DNA from: Saccharopolyspora phatthalungensis
GTDB lineage: Bacteria; Actinomycetota; Actinomycetes; Mycobacteriales; Pseudonocardiaceae
DNA: 64,000 bases
Assembly (NCBI RefSeq): GCF_014203395.1
Contig: NZ_JACHIW010000002.1
Span: forward strand, 620,001 to 684,000
Direction: 5' to 3'
This document shows positions 20,847-29,252 of the stretch, in pieces; the stretch's first letter is position 1, and every line of letters starts with the position of its first letter. Below the pieces are notes generated by a model. That model made no database searches. It was not told the origin of the DNA and saw nothing but the letters and a program-made list of their open reading frames with translations. The translations under genes and the position numbers were made by a program.

Positions 20847-20916
20847 GAAAACGGCCGCAACCAGCGGAAAACGTCGTTTTCACGGGAGTCGAACCGGCGC
20901 CGACGATTGGAAAACG
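20847..20916. promoter_or_regulatory. Repeated GAAAACG boxes upstream of the ABC importer operon
   Basis: The 366-base gap 20736-21101 holds GAAAACG at 20847-20853, 20867-20873 and 20910-20916, and its complement CGTTTTC at 20875-20881. The middle pair forms the palindrome GAAAACGTCGTTTTC at 20867-20881. Spacings of 20 and 43 bases are near whole helical turns. The palindrome begins 132 bases before the ATPase start and could be an operator for its regulator; CG-centred AT-flanked palindromes are typical of LacI/GalR proteins. Nothing else was seen in the gap. Confidence 0.4.
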
Positions 20917-21101
20917 CAATCAACCGAGTGCGTCCGCCGCTGGCCGCCCGCGACCAGCGCCGAGCAACCGGCGCTGATCAATGCGCGAATTGCTCATGTT
21001 TGCCTGGTCGACGCATCAGGGAAGGCCTCATGAGGAGACGGCCGGTCAAGCTATGGAGCCAGTCTTGCGCCCGGCATCGGCATGAGAAGGGAGAAAGCTT
21101 C

Positions 21102-21263
21102 ATGACACGGAGAAAGGAGACGACGGTGGGGATGCGTCTTCGCGCCGAACTTCGCCGACTCAGGATGGCCGGCCAGTCCCCGATCACGCCGAAAGGGGCT
21201 CCGAGCGGCTACGACCCGCTGCTGCACACCGGTCCCCGAACGCCCCCGGACTCCATCTATTGA
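21102..21263 (+). CDS. Small basic hypothetical protein (53 aa)
   Basis: A 53-residue frame with ATG at 21102 after AAGGGAGAAAG; a GTG at 21126 behind AAAGGAG is an alternative. It encodes a basic N-terminal helix (MRLRAELRRLRMAGQSPI) and a Pro/Gly-rich tail ending PPDSIY. It is divergent from the ABC operon. No homologous family was recognised; it may be a real small gene because both candidate starts have a ribosome binding site. Confidence 0.35.
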   Translation: MTRRKETTVGMRLRAELRRLRMAGQSPITPKGAPSGYDPLLHTGPRTPPDSIY

Positions 21264-21598
21264 TCTGGGCGCGAATTCGTCGGCCTCGCCGCGCTCGTCG
21301 GGTCCGGGGTCACGACGTTCGCATCTTCCAGACGCCGTGCTTGCCAGATAGCCTCGGCGGGCGGCTGATTCCACCGGACCATGCCCAGGGACGCGTAGGT
21401 CTGGTCCAGGCTGCGATAGATCCCGTCCAGGACAGCGGCGGCCATGACGCACGTCAGCGAGGACTCCCCGTCGGATCGTTGCACGCGCGCCGTTTCTTCG
21501 AGCGCTTGGTCGCTGCGCCCCGCTGCACTCGTCGCTGACGACGTCGTCCCGTCGCTCTCCGATCGGCAAACCATCGGCTTTCTCGGTCGCGCTGCCAT
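21257..21598 (-). CDS. Hypothetical protein (113 aa)
   Basis: The frame from an ATG at 21598 (GGTGAGG just before it) to 21257 encodes 113 residues. The C-terminal half looks protein-like: VMAAAVLDGIYRSLDQTYA followed by SLGMVRWNQPPAEAIWQARR. The N-terminal half is basic and low in complexity, so the true start may be a later GTG. It overlaps the end of the small gene at 21102-21263 by seven bases, tail to tail. No function recognised. Confidence 0.4.
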   Translation of the reverse strand: MAARPRKPMVCRSESDGTTSSATSAAGRSDQALEETARVQRSDGESSLTCVMAAAVLDGIYRSLDQTYASLGMVRWNQPPAEAIWQARRLEDANVVTPDPTSAARPTNSRPDQ

Positions 21599-21749
21599 CC
21601 TCACCACCGTCCTCAAAACAGGACGGTAGCCGCACGATCGATCACAGTCAACCTAGAAGTGACTCGCGCATAGGTCAATGCAGATCTGAAACAGGCTCTC
21701 ATGAGCATTGTTTGCCAGTAAGTGAACGACGAGTAGACCTCGGGTGGGC

Positions 21750-22445
21750 TCAGTGCGCGAACGCCGCACCCCGGGCCTGGACCCGGTCGACCTCCGGCCG
21801 GTACAGCATCAGCACCGCCGCGTCGCCGACCCACACCGCGAACGCGATGCCGGTGACCAGGCCCGCCACCACCACGAACTGGCCGGACAGGTAGAAGGAG
21901 CTGACTCCGGCGACCAGCCCGATCAGGGCCACGACGAAACCGAACCAGCCCACCCACGGCGCGAGCATCTCGCGACGCACCATTGCGGCCCCGGCCGTCG
22001 CGGCGAACAACGCGACCAGCAAGCCGAGCGGCCCGAGCGAGAACCGGTGCAATTCGGCGAGCACGAACACGGTCGACTGGCTTGCGATCGCCACGTTCCG
22101 GGTCATCGAGGCCAGCGCGGCCACCGGGAGCATGCTCACCACCGTCACCGTCGACAGGCCCACACCCGCGGCGAACACCACCGGGGAGAACGCCTCCACG
22201 CCGCCTTCTGCGCGCTGCAACAGGTGCCTCAGATGCCCGACAAACCACAGGAACACCACGCCGGCTAGGGTCGCCAGTAGCGCGGTCAGCAGCACCGTCC
22301 CCCGGTTCGCGGCGATGTAGAAGAAGGTCAGAACCGGTTCTTCGGCTGTGGGCGCTGCCGGGTGAAGCAACAAGCTGACCAGCAGCAGCACCGCGGCGAC
22401 CAAACCGCTCCCCGCACCCATGCGCTCCCATGTACGTTCATTCAT
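21750..22445 (-). CDS. Multi-pass membrane protein, unknown
   Basis: A 231-residue protein starting at the ATG at 22445 behind GAGGGGGG; the frame extends upstream but without a comparable site. Six to seven hydrophobic segments are visible, including SGLVAAVLLLVSLLLHP near the N-terminus and YLSGQFVVVAGLVTGIAFAV near the C-terminus. The general shape resembles DUF4386-like integral membrane proteins, but no diagnostic motif was seen. Regulation and partners are unclear. Confidence 0.6.
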   Translation of the reverse strand: MNERTWERMGAGSGLVAAVLLLVSLLLHPAAPTAEEPVLTFFYIAANRGTVLLTALLATLAGVVFLWFVGHLRHLLQRAEGGVEAFSPVVFAAGVGLSTVTVVSMLPVAALASMTRNVAIASQSTVFVLAELHRFSLGPLGLLVALFAATAGAAMVRREMLAPWVGWFGFVVALIGLVAGVSSFYLSGQFVVVAGLVTGIAFAVWVGDAAVLMLYRPEVDRVQARGAAFAH

Positions 22446-22641
22446 CGCAGCCCCCTCGACTCGAATACCGCGAGCCCCCGGGTACCCAGACCTGAGGGTG
22501 AACCCAACCCGGCGCTGAGCCGACCGCGCACCAGGTGTCAATCGGCTCTGCCTCCCGGCCTCACGATTCGCGATGCTTTGCCCAGCGGGGTTGATCCGGC
22601 CCACGGCTAACGGCCCCAGGAGCGGATGGCGAGGATGGGCG

Positions 22642-22911
22642 ATGGTTTCGATGAAGCACTGGACTGTCGACGTCTACCTCGACGAGGATGTCGACCACAC
22701 GCACGCCGAAGCGCGGTTGCGGACGCCGGACGCCGGAGATCTTCGCGCCAAGGGATCGGCGCGACGTAACCCGGAAGACCGGAACGTACCGGAAATCGGG
22801 GACGAATTGGCCGCTGCGCGGGCGTTGTTCGAATTGGCCCACCGACTGCTCAAAACCGCCCAAGCAGACGTCGAGAGGATGACGGGCCAACCTGCTCATC
22901 TGCACACATAG
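22642..22911 (+). CDS. DUF1876 domain protein
   Basis: An 89-residue protein with the DUF1876 pattern: MKHWTVDVYLDED, THAEARLRTPDAGDL, ARRNPEDRNVPEIGDELAAA and a C-terminal helix ending LLKTAQADVE. The family is common in actinobacteria and has a double-stranded-RNA-binding-like fold; its role is unknown. Start at the ATG at 22642 or the ATG nine bases later. No operon partner. Confidence 0.8.
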   Translation: MVSMKHWTVDVYLDEDVDHTHAEARLRTPDAGDLRAKGSARRNPEDRNVPEIGDELAAARALFELAHRLLKTAQADVERMTGQPAHLHT

Positions 22912-22934
22912 CGAGCGTTTCAAAAGTCGCACCC

Positions 22935-23180
22935 TCACCAATTCCGCAGCGATTTGGTCAGGATCTCGGCGATCTCGTCCGCGCCGACCTCCCTCGGGCA
23001 GGTCGCCAGCAGTCGTTGCTGTTTCAATGTGCCGAGCACTGGTCCGGGGCGAGCAGCTCCGCCGCCCGCTGGTGCCGTTGCGGCGCCGAGGAGAAGGTGA
23101 ACCGGAACGCCTCCGGCGCGGTCAGCGACACCGCCATCCTGTGCGGTACGAGCGGTTCGTCCGGCGGATAACCGGCGGGG
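22935..23180 (-). pseudogene. Remnant of an iron-containing alcohol dehydrogenase (HOT-like)
   Basis: Two disjoined pieces of one protein are readable on this strand. The first, in the frame through 23138, reads GYPPDEPLVPHRMAVSLTAP then EAFRFTFSSAPQRHQRAAEL and hits a stop. The second, in another frame from about 23034, reads GTLKQQRLLATCPREVGADE then IAEILTKSLRNW and the stop at 22935. In intact hydroxyacid-oxoacid transhydrogenase/iron-ADH proteins these segments are separated by about 60 residues that are missing here. The 5' half of the gene is also gone. This is a decayed gene, not a coding sequence. Confidence 0.65.
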
Positions 23181-23302
23181 AGCCATGCGGAACCCGCCTG
23201 GCTGGTTCAGAATGCCCACGATGATCCAAGGTGGACGGTCGCGCCTCCCGAAGCGTCTTCGAGGCCCGGCCGTTTCGGGTGGGACGAGGAGGCGCTTCCG
23301 GT

Positions 23303-24310
23303 ATGGCCTCGATATTCATCTTCATCGCCGGGGCGCTGCTGCTGGTGTACAGCGCCGAAAAGCTCATCGGCTACCTCGCCAGAGCCGCGCGCGGCCTCAA
23401 CATCTCCGTGTTCTTCCTCGCCATTGTCTTCACGGGCATCGAGTTCGACGACATCGTCTTCGGAGTTGCGCTGAACTTCGAAGACCTCCACGATGTCGCG
23501 CTCGGTCTCGTGTTCGGAACCGCGATCTCCTACACCGGGATCGTGCTCGCACTCGCCGCGATCCTGACGCCTATCGCGGTGTACGTGCCGCGCGACTACA
23601 TCGCCATCTTCGCCGCCGCACCGCTCGTGACGGGCGTTTTCGCGCTGGCCGCCCCGCTCACCCTCGTCGACGGCGTGCTGCTACTCGGTCTCTTCGCACT
23701 GTTCGTCGCATACATCGTCGTCCAGGAGTTCCGCAGGCAGACGCCGACCTTCCGGAGCACGGAGGTTTCCGAAGAACTGGACGAGGGGACGGCGAAACCC
23801 TCCTCCGCGCCGGTGCCGTCCGCCCAAGCACGCAGGCTTCCCGGTTGGGCCAATCTGGGGTTGGCGGTCCTCGCGCTCGCCGGCCTGATCATCGGTGCCG
23901 CGACCATGAGCGCCGGAACCAAGGGAATTCTGGAAACCTACGGGATCGGCGGCACCGTCTTCGGCGCGACCATCGTCACCATCGCGTTGAGCCTCGAAGA
24001 CATCTTCCTGACGGTGGAGCCCTTCCGCCGGGGCGTACCGGCGATCGGGATCGGCAACGTCATCGGAAGCCTCGTCTTTTCGGTCACGGCAAAACTCGGC
24101 GTCATCGTCGTCTCCGGCGGCAGCATCGCAGTGGGACCGGAGGTGCTCAGGTGGCATCTGCCGGTCCTCATCGTCGTGACAGTCCTCGCCGCGTACTTCC
24201 TTTACACGGGCCGCCTACGGCGATGGCATGGTTACGCGCTGCTCGGATGCTACGTCGTCTACTGGGGAATCAGCTTCGCCCTCTTCGGAGAAGCTCCCGT
24301 CAGCTCTTAA
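23303..24310 (+). CDS. CaCA-family sodium/calcium exchanger-like protein
   Basis: A 335-residue membrane protein with two homologous halves. The alpha-repeats are FTGIEFDDIVFG in the first half and IALSLEDIFLTVEP with GIGNVIGSLVFSVTAKLG in the second, joined by a polar loop (about 155-195). Such proteins exchange Ca2+ (or another cation) for Na+ or H+. The ATG at 23303 follows GAGGAGG. It is convergent with the pqqE end and may be linked to calcium supply for PQQ enzymes, but that is speculation. Confidence 0.8.
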   Translation: MASIFIFIAGALLLVYSAEKLIGYLARAARGLNISVFFLAIVFTGIEFDDIVFGVALNFEDLHDVALGLVFGTAISYTGIVLALAAILTPIAVYVPRDYIAIFAAAPLVTGVFALAAPLTLVDGVLLLGLFALFVAYIVVQEFRRQTPTFRSTEVSEELDEGTAKPSSAPVPSAQARRLPGWANLGLAVLALAGLIIGAATMSAGTKGILETYGIGGTVFGATIVTIALSLEDIFLTVEPFRRGVPAIGIGNVIGSLVFSVTAKLGVIVVSGGSIAVGPEVLRWHLPVLIVVTVLAAYFLYTGRLRRWHGYALLGCYVVYWGISFALFGEAPVSS

Positions 24311-24323
24311 CGACTCCAGCCCG

Positions 24324-25415
24324 TCACCGCACGCGGCTCGGATGCGGTCGAGGGGTGAGCACCTCTTCGCGGGGCCGAGCGCCCTCGTTGGCGGCGCGCA
24401 CCACCTCGGCCACGATCTCGTGGTCGGGCGAGAGGATGCAGACCGGGTCGGTGCGGGCCGCGTCGCCCGTGAGCTGGAATGCCTGGCAGCGGCACCCGCC
24501 GAAGTCGATCTCGCGGCGGGCGCAGCTGCGGCACGGCTCTGGCATCCAGTCGGTGCCGCGGAAGCGCTGGAACAGGGGCGAATCCGTCCAGATCCAGGCC
24601 AGGGACTTCTCGCGCACGTTCGCGCGGGGCAGCGGGAGCTGGTGCGCGGCCGGGCAAGGCAGGGCATCGCCGTTGGGCGTGACGGTGAGCTGTCGTTTCG
24701 CCCACCCTTCCATGCAGGGCTTGGGGTACTGGCTGTAGTAGTCGGGCAGGACGTAGCTGATCTCCATGCGTCCCGCCAAGCGCGCACGCTCGGCGCGCAC
24801 GACCGCCTCCGCTCGTTCGATCTGCGGTCTGCTCGGCAGCAGCGCGTCTCGGTTGCGCCATGCCCAGCCGTAGTACTGGGTGTTGGCCAGCTCGACGCGG
24901 TCGGGGGCCAACTGCTCGGTCAGCGCGATGATGTCGGCGATCCGGTCGATGTTCTGCCGGTGCAGGATGATGTTCAACGTCAGCGGCCAGCCCAGCTCCT
25001 TCACCAGCCGAGCCGCCGCGACTTTGCGGTCGAAGGAACGTGTTCCGGCAATGCGGTCGGACTGGGTCGGCTCATGGGCCTGGATGCTGATCTGCACGTG
25101 GTCGAGCCCGGCCGCTTTGAGCTGCTCCGCACGGCGCGGTGACAGACCGAGCGCGCTCGTGATGAGGTTGGTGTACATGCCGAGTTCGCAGGCACGCCGC
25201 ACGATCTCCACCACGTCCCGGCGCTGGAGTGGTTCACCGCCCGACACGTGGAGCTGCAGCACACCCAGCTCGCGTGCCTCGCCCAGCACCCGTTGCCACT
25301 GCGCCGTGGTCAGCTCGTCGCCGTAGTCGGACAAGGTGAGCGGGTTGGAGCAGTACGGGCAGTGCAGCGGGCATGCGTAGGTGAGTTCGGCCAGCAATCC
25401 GTACGGGCTAGTCAT
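24324..25415 (-). CDS. pqqE: PQQ biosynthesis radical SAM enzyme PqqE
   Basis: A 363-residue radical SAM protein with the CxxxCxxC cluster site CPLHCPYC (Cys15, Cys19, Cys22) and the SPASM-type cysteines near the C-terminus (CMEGW, PCPAAHQ, CRSCARREIDFGGCRCQ). PqqE joins the Glu and Tyr side chains of PqqA, the first step of PQQ synthesis, with PqqD as peptide chaperone. Its ATG overlaps the pqqD stop by eight bases, so it is the last gene of the pqqABCDE run. Confidence 0.93.
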   Translation of the reverse strand: MTSPYGLLAELTYACPLHCPYCSNPLTLSDYGDELTTAQWQRVLGEARELGVLQLHVSGGEPLQRRDVVEIVRRACELGMYTNLITSALGLSPRRAEQLKAAGLDHVQISIQAHEPTQSDRIAGTRSFDRKVAAARLVKELGWPLTLNIILHRQNIDRIADIIALTEQLAPDRVELANTQYYGWAWRNRDALLPSRPQIERAEAVVRAERARLAGRMEISYVLPDYYSQYPKPCMEGWAKRQLTVTPNGDALPCPAAHQLPLPRANVREKSLAWIWTDSPLFQRFRGTDWMPEPCRSCARREIDFGGCRCQAFQLTGDAARTDPVCILSPDHEIVAEVVRAANEGARPREEVLTPRPHPSRVR

Positions 25416-25689
25416 CGTCGACCTCCACGCACCGTTTGGTGGCGAGCCTCGTGAGGAAGTGCGTCACCTCGTCGCCGGCCACCTGGTGGTACCGGCCGCG
25501 TAGTGCCGTCACGATCTCGTCGACCGTCCGTCGTCCGTCGCACAGGTCGAGAATGGCCGCGCCCGTCGTGTTCAGGACCGTCACCGACTCGGGCCCCAGC
25601 AGCATGTACTGCTTGCGCACCCGGTCGAAGCCCAGGCGCACGCGATACGACAATCTTGGTCGGCTCGACGACCGTACTGACGTGCCCAT
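25408..25689 (-). CDS. pqqD: PQQ biosynthesis peptide chaperone PqqD
   Basis: A 93-residue RiPP-recognition protein. The ATG at 25689 gives the normal PqqD length; the frame extends upstream into pqqC but without reason to use it. The sequence has the PqqD hallmarks: PRLSYRVRLGFDRVRKQYML, LNTTGAAILDLCDGRRTVDE and a final helix ending TKRCVEVDDD. It binds PqqA and delivers it to PqqE. It lies 14 bases after pqqC and overlaps pqqE. Confidence 0.9.
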   Translation of the reverse strand: MGTSVRSSSRPRLSYRVRLGFDRVRKQYMLLGPESVTVLNTTGAAILDLCDGRRTVDEIVTALRGRYHQVAGDEVTHFLTRLATKRCVEVDDD

Positions 25690-25703
25690 CGCTGACTCGG
25701 TTC

Positions 25704-26393
25704 TCAGTCCGGATAAGCATGGTCGATGGCATCGAGAATACTCCAGAGCACGTCGCACTTAAACGAAAGCGCCGCCACGGCACGCGCCTGTTCCTCGGCG
25801 GACCGGCAGTGTTCGGTCACCACCCGCAGGGCGTGCTCGGAGTCGCGGGGAGCCTGCGTCAGGCGGGCCCGGAAGTACCCGAGCCCGGCGCGGTCGATCC
25901 ACGGGTAGTACCGCTCGAACGCGGCGAGGCGTTCGGCCATCAGATCCGGCGCGAACAGCTCGGTCAACGAGGATGCCACCGCCTCGACCCACGGCCTCGT
26001 GCGGGCGAAGGTGACGTACGCGTCGACGGCGAACCGTACTCCGGGAAGGAGATGCTGCCCATCGCACACTTCCTCGCGGGACAGCCCGACCGCCTCGCCC
26101 AGGCGCAACCAGGCATCGATGCCGCCGCCTTCTCCCGCCGTGCCATCGTGGTCGAGGATGCGCCGGATCCAGCGCCGACGCACCTCGCGGTCCGGACAGT
26201 TGGCCAGGATGGCCGCATCCTTGCGGGGGATGTTCTCCTGGTAGTAGAAGCGGTTGGCCACCCACCCTTGGATCTGCCGGCGGCTGAGGCGCCCGGCGTT
26301 CATCTCGACGTGGAACGGGTGCTGGTCGTGGTAGCGCCGCGCCTGGGCACGCAGCGCCGCGACGAAGCTGTCGGTGTCGGTTAGCGTCGGCAC
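25704..26393 (-). CDS. pqqC: PQQ synthase PqqC
   Basis: A 229-residue cofactor-free oxidase that performs the last ring closure and oxidation to PQQ. The signature [20 protein letters not shown] and the [20 protein letters not shown] segments match PqqC closely, and the length is typical. It starts with GTG two bases after the pqqB stop, indicating coupling. Confidence 0.92.
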   Translation of the reverse strand: MPTLTDTDSFVAALRAQARRYHDQHPFHVEMNAGRLSRRQIQGWVANRFYYQENIPRKDAAILANCPDREVRRRWIRRILDHDGTAGEGGGIDAWLRLGEAVGLSREEVCDGQHLLPGVRFAVDAYVTFARTRPWVEAVASSLTELFAPDLMAERLAAFERYYPWIDRAGLGYFRARLTQAPRDSEHALRVVTEHCRSAEEQARAVAALSFKCDVLWSILDAIDHAYPD

Positions 26394-26395
26394 GG

Positions 26396-27289
26396 CTAGA
26401 TCTGCACCTCCAGCCCGTCGGCGGCCACTTCCATGCCGCGGTCCTCGACGGCGCCGCGCTCGGGCGCGTCGTCGAGCAGGATCGGATTGGTGTTGTTGAT
26501 GTGCACGTAAATCTTGCGCTCGATGGGCAGCGATGAGAGTTGTTCGAGGCTGCCTCCTGGACCGTCGATCGGCAGGTGCCCCATGTCGCGCGCAGTCTTC
26601 CCGGCCAGGCCGAGCCGGATCAGCTCATCGTCCTGCCAGCAGGTCCCGTCGACGAACAGGCACGCGCAGTCGGCCAATTGCGCACGCACCGCTGTAGAAA
26701 GCTCTTGCATGCCCGGTAGATACACGGCGACCCGACCGCTGGCCTCATCGGTCAGCCGGTAGCCCACGACCCGCCCCGGTGCCCTCCCGGCCCCGAAACG
26801 ACTCCGCTTGGTGGTGGGAACGTCGAAGGCCCGGTAGGACAGTCCCGCCCCCAAAACCACATCCGTACCGGCAACGACCTGCCGCCACTTGACCGTGCAA
26901 TATGCTTCAAGCGTCCGGAGAATAGCCGTCCCGTCGCACAATGTGTCCCGCACCGCAGGAGTCGCGTGTAGTTCTAGTTCCCGCCCCTCCCGTAGCAGCA
27001 GCAGGCCGAGCGTGTGATCGAGCTCCGCATCGGTCAGCAGCACCGCCCGCAGCGGCGACGCTCGGCCGTTGCCCGGCTGCAGCGCGGGAAAGGACTCGAT
27101 CTGGGCGCGGATGTCGGGCGAGGCGTTGAACAGGAACCAGCGCCGGTAATCGGCGCTCACCGCGATCGCCGACTGGGTGCGGGACCGGCAGGGCCGGGAG
27201 CCGTCACGGACGGCACGACAGGCCGGGCAGGCACAGTTCCACTGCGGGAAGCCCCCTCCCGCCGCCGAGCCGAGCACCCGCACCCACAT
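26396..27289 (-). CDS. pqqB: PQQ biosynthesis hydroxylase PqqB
   Basis: A 297-residue metallo-beta-lactamase-fold protein with the PqqB opening [20 protein letters not shown] and the [16 protein letters not shown] metal-binding segment. PqqB is an iron enzyme that hydroxylates the tyrosine-derived moiety of the precursor. ATG at 27289 follows GGGGAG. It is separated from pqqA by 89 bases that hold a perfect hairpin. Confidence 0.93.
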   Translation of the reverse strand: MWVRVLGSAAGGGFPQWNCACPACRAVRDGSRPCRSRTQSAIAVSADYRRWFLFNASPDIRAQIESFPALQPGNGRASPLRAVLLTDAELDHTLGLLLLREGRELELHATPAVRDTLCDGTAILRTLEAYCTVKWRQVVAGTDVVLGAGLSYRAFDVPTTKRSRFGAGRAPGRVVGYRLTDEASGRVAVYLPGMQELSTAVRAQLADCACLFVDGTCWQDDELIRLGLAGKTARDMGHLPIDGPGGSLEQLSSLPIERKIYVHINNTNPILLDDAPERGAVEDRGMEVAADGLEVQI

Positions 27290-27336
27290 TCCGGCTCCCC
27301 ACGCCTCGGAGTCCGAGACCCGCGCCGGAGGACCGA

Positions 27337-27368
27337 ACGGGCGCCGGTCTCCTTATTCCGGCGCCCGT
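27337..27368 (-). terminator. pqqA-pqqB intergenic hairpin (attenuator candidate)
   Basis: ACGGGCGCCGG at 27337-27347 pairs perfectly with CCGGCGCCCGT at 27358-27368 around a ten-base loop. It begins 10 bases after the pqqA stop in the direction of transcription. A partial terminator here would let pqqA, the peptide substrate, be made in excess over the enzymes. No T-tract follows. Confidence 0.6.
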
Positions 27369-27378
27369 AGGTCAACTG

Positions 27379-27519
27379 CTAGTCCTCCAACCGCGAGACG
27401 TACATCGTCACCTCGGACGTGCACTGCAATTCCTCGAACTCGGGAGTCTCCCATTCGACTTCTTCGAACTTGGGCGGCTCCCAGTCGAGGAGTTCACGCC
27501 GAGCGGCAACGGACTTCAT
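27379..27519 (-). CDS. pqqA: PQQ precursor peptide PqqA, long form
   Basis: A 46-residue peptide starting at an ATG behind AGGAGG. The core is SEVTMY: Glu36 and Tyr40 keep the E-x3-Y spacing from which PQQ is built. It is longer than the usual 22-30 residues. The leader contains a tandem repeat, WEPPKFEEV (13-21) and WETPEFEEL (23-31), of the motif that normally occurs once. It sits between the dehydrogenase and pqqB, with a hairpin after it. Confidence 0.92.
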   Translation of the reverse strand: MKSVAARRELLDWEPPKFEEVEWETPEFEELQCTSEVTMYVSRLED

Positions 27520-27553
27520 GACAGCACCTCCTTTCCTCGGATCCCAGGTACGA

Positions 27554-29239
27554 CTAGTCCTGCGGCAGCGCGAAGACGAACAGGGCGTCTCCGTGGGGTG
27601 CCCCGAGCATCCCGGGAAGGAAACCTTCGACCCAGCTGCCCCACCCGACCGGCACGGCGATGTACTGCCGTCCGTCGACGCTGTAGGTCGTCGGGTTGCT
27701 GTGGTGGCCGCTTCCGGTCTGGAACTGCCACAACAACTCGCCGGTGCGCGCGTTGAACGCGTTGAATTCCCCGGTGGGTTCGCCGGCGAACACCAGATCG
27801 CCGCCGGTGGCCAGCACGGACGCGCACATCGGCACGTCGTTGCGCCAGCGCCACGCCTCCTGACCCGTGGACGGATCGAAGGCCGACACGGACCCCGCCA
27901 TGTCGTCGGAGTCCACTGTGACGCTCGCGCCCCAGTAAGGAATGCTCTCCTTGAACTCCCGGCGCCGCCGCGTGACCTCCGCACCGACGTCCTGCACCGG
28001 CGCGTAGAGCAGCTGCGTTCTCGGGCTGTAGGCCGCGTGCGTCCATTCCTTGCCCCCGGCCGGCCCCGGCCAGAAGTGGACCGGTTCCCCCTCCTTCTCG
28101 GGGTAGATCTTGGGCGTTACCGTGCCGTCCGGGTCGATTTCGCCCCAGGTGACGCGGTCGACGAAGGGCGCTACCCGGACCAGCTCACCGTTTGTCCGGT
28201 CGAGGACGAAGAAATACCCGTTCTTGTCGAAGTGGGCCAGCAGTTTCCGCCCGTCCTGTTCGAACAGGATGTTCTCCATGGTGCTGTCGTAGTCCCACAA
28301 ATCGTGTGGGTTGTACTGGTAGTGCCAGCGAATTTCGCCGTTGTCCGGGTTCACCGCGATGACGCTGTCGGTGTAGAGGTTGTCGCCCTCGCGAACGCCT
28401 CCGTCGAAGTCGGGCGCCGGATTTCCGGTGCCCCAGTAAAGGAGATTCAGCTCCGGGTCGTAGGTGCCCGTGACCCAGCAGTTTCCACCACCCCGCGTCC
28501 ACGCCGGACCGTCCGGCCAGGTTTCGGAACCGCGCTCGCCGGGTTTCGGCACGGTGTAGGTCCGCCAGACGTGCCGTCCGGTCTCGACATCGAAGGCGTC
28601 GAGGTGGCCGCGCACGCCGAATTCCCCGCCGGAACTGCCAACGATGACCAAGTCCTTTACCACGAGTGGAGCGACCGTAGCGCTCTCGCCCGCTCGCACA
28701 TCACCGTAGGTCATATCCCAGACCAAGTTGCCGGTGACGCCATCGAGCGCGATTACGTGGGCGTTCAGCGTGACGACGAAGACCTTCCCCTTCGCCACGG
28801 CGACCCCGCGATTCACGTTGCCGCAGCAAAGCGAGGTGTCGTATGGGACTTCGTGCTTGTACCGCCACAGTTCCTGCCCGGTTCCGGCGTGCAGGGCCCA
28901 GACCCAGCCATCCCAGCCCGAGACGTACATGACTCCGTCCACGACGATCGGAGCGGCCTCGAACGAGTAAGTCGAAGGGCCCGCGTGCAATCCGGCCGAG
29001 CCGGACTGGAAGACCCACGCCGGCGCGAGGCGGTGGACATTCTCCGTGTTGATCTGGTCCAGCGGGCTGTAGCGCTGCCCGTCGTAGGCGCCGTAATAGG
29101 TGAGCCAGTTCTGCGGTTCCGAGCGGGCCTGGAGAATGCGTTCGTACGTGACGTCCTGAGCCACCGGCGGCGCGTTCCCGACCACGCCGCTCAGCGTCGC
29201 CTGGCTAACCGCATGCCCTGCCTGTACGTATTCCGTCAT
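27554..29239 (-). CDS. PQQ-dependent alcohol dehydrogenase, predicted lanthanide type
   Basis: A 561-residue eight-bladed quinoprotein of the methanol/ethanol dehydrogenase family without a heme domain. Visible are the vicinal disulfide Cys138-Cys139 (SLCCGN), Glu206 (SGGEFGVRG), Asn273 (GTGNPAP) and the catalytic Asp316 in HDLWDYDST. The second Asp, Asp318 two residues on, is the residue that coordinates a rare-earth ion in XoxF and PedH enzymes, whereas calcium enzymes have Ala or Ser there. The start (ATG 29239 behind AAAGGAG) gives no recognisable signal peptide, which is odd for a periplasmic family. pqqA follows 34 bases downstream. Confidence 0.9.
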   Translation of the reverse strand: MTEYVQAGHAVSQATLSGVVGNAPPVAQDVTYERILQARSEPQNWLTYYGAYDGQRYSPLDQINTENVHRLAPAWVFQSGSAGLHAGPSTYSFEAAPIVVDGVMYVSGWDGWVWALHAGTGQELWRYKHEVPYDTSLCCGNVNRGVAVAKGKVFVVTLNAHVIALDGVTGNLVWDMTYGDVRAGESATVAPLVVKDLVIVGSSGGEFGVRGHLDAFDVETGRHVWRTYTVPKPGERGSETWPDGPAWTRGGGNCWVTGTYDPELNLLYWGTGNPAPDFDGGVREGDNLYTDSVIAVNPDNGEIRWHYQYNPHDLWDYDSTMENILFEQDGRKLLAHFDKNGYFFVLDRTNGELVRVAPFVDRVTWGEIDPDGTVTPKIYPEKEGEPVHFWPGPAGGKEWTHAAYSPRTQLLYAPVQDVGAEVTRRRREFKESIPYWGASVTVDSDDMAGSVSAFDPSTGQEAWRWRNDVPMCASVLATGGDLVFAGEPTGEFNAFNARTGELLWQFQTGSGHHSNPTTYSVDGRQYIAVPVGWGSWVEGFLPGMLGAPHGDALFVFALPQD

Positions 29240-29252
29240 CACCCGCTCCTTT

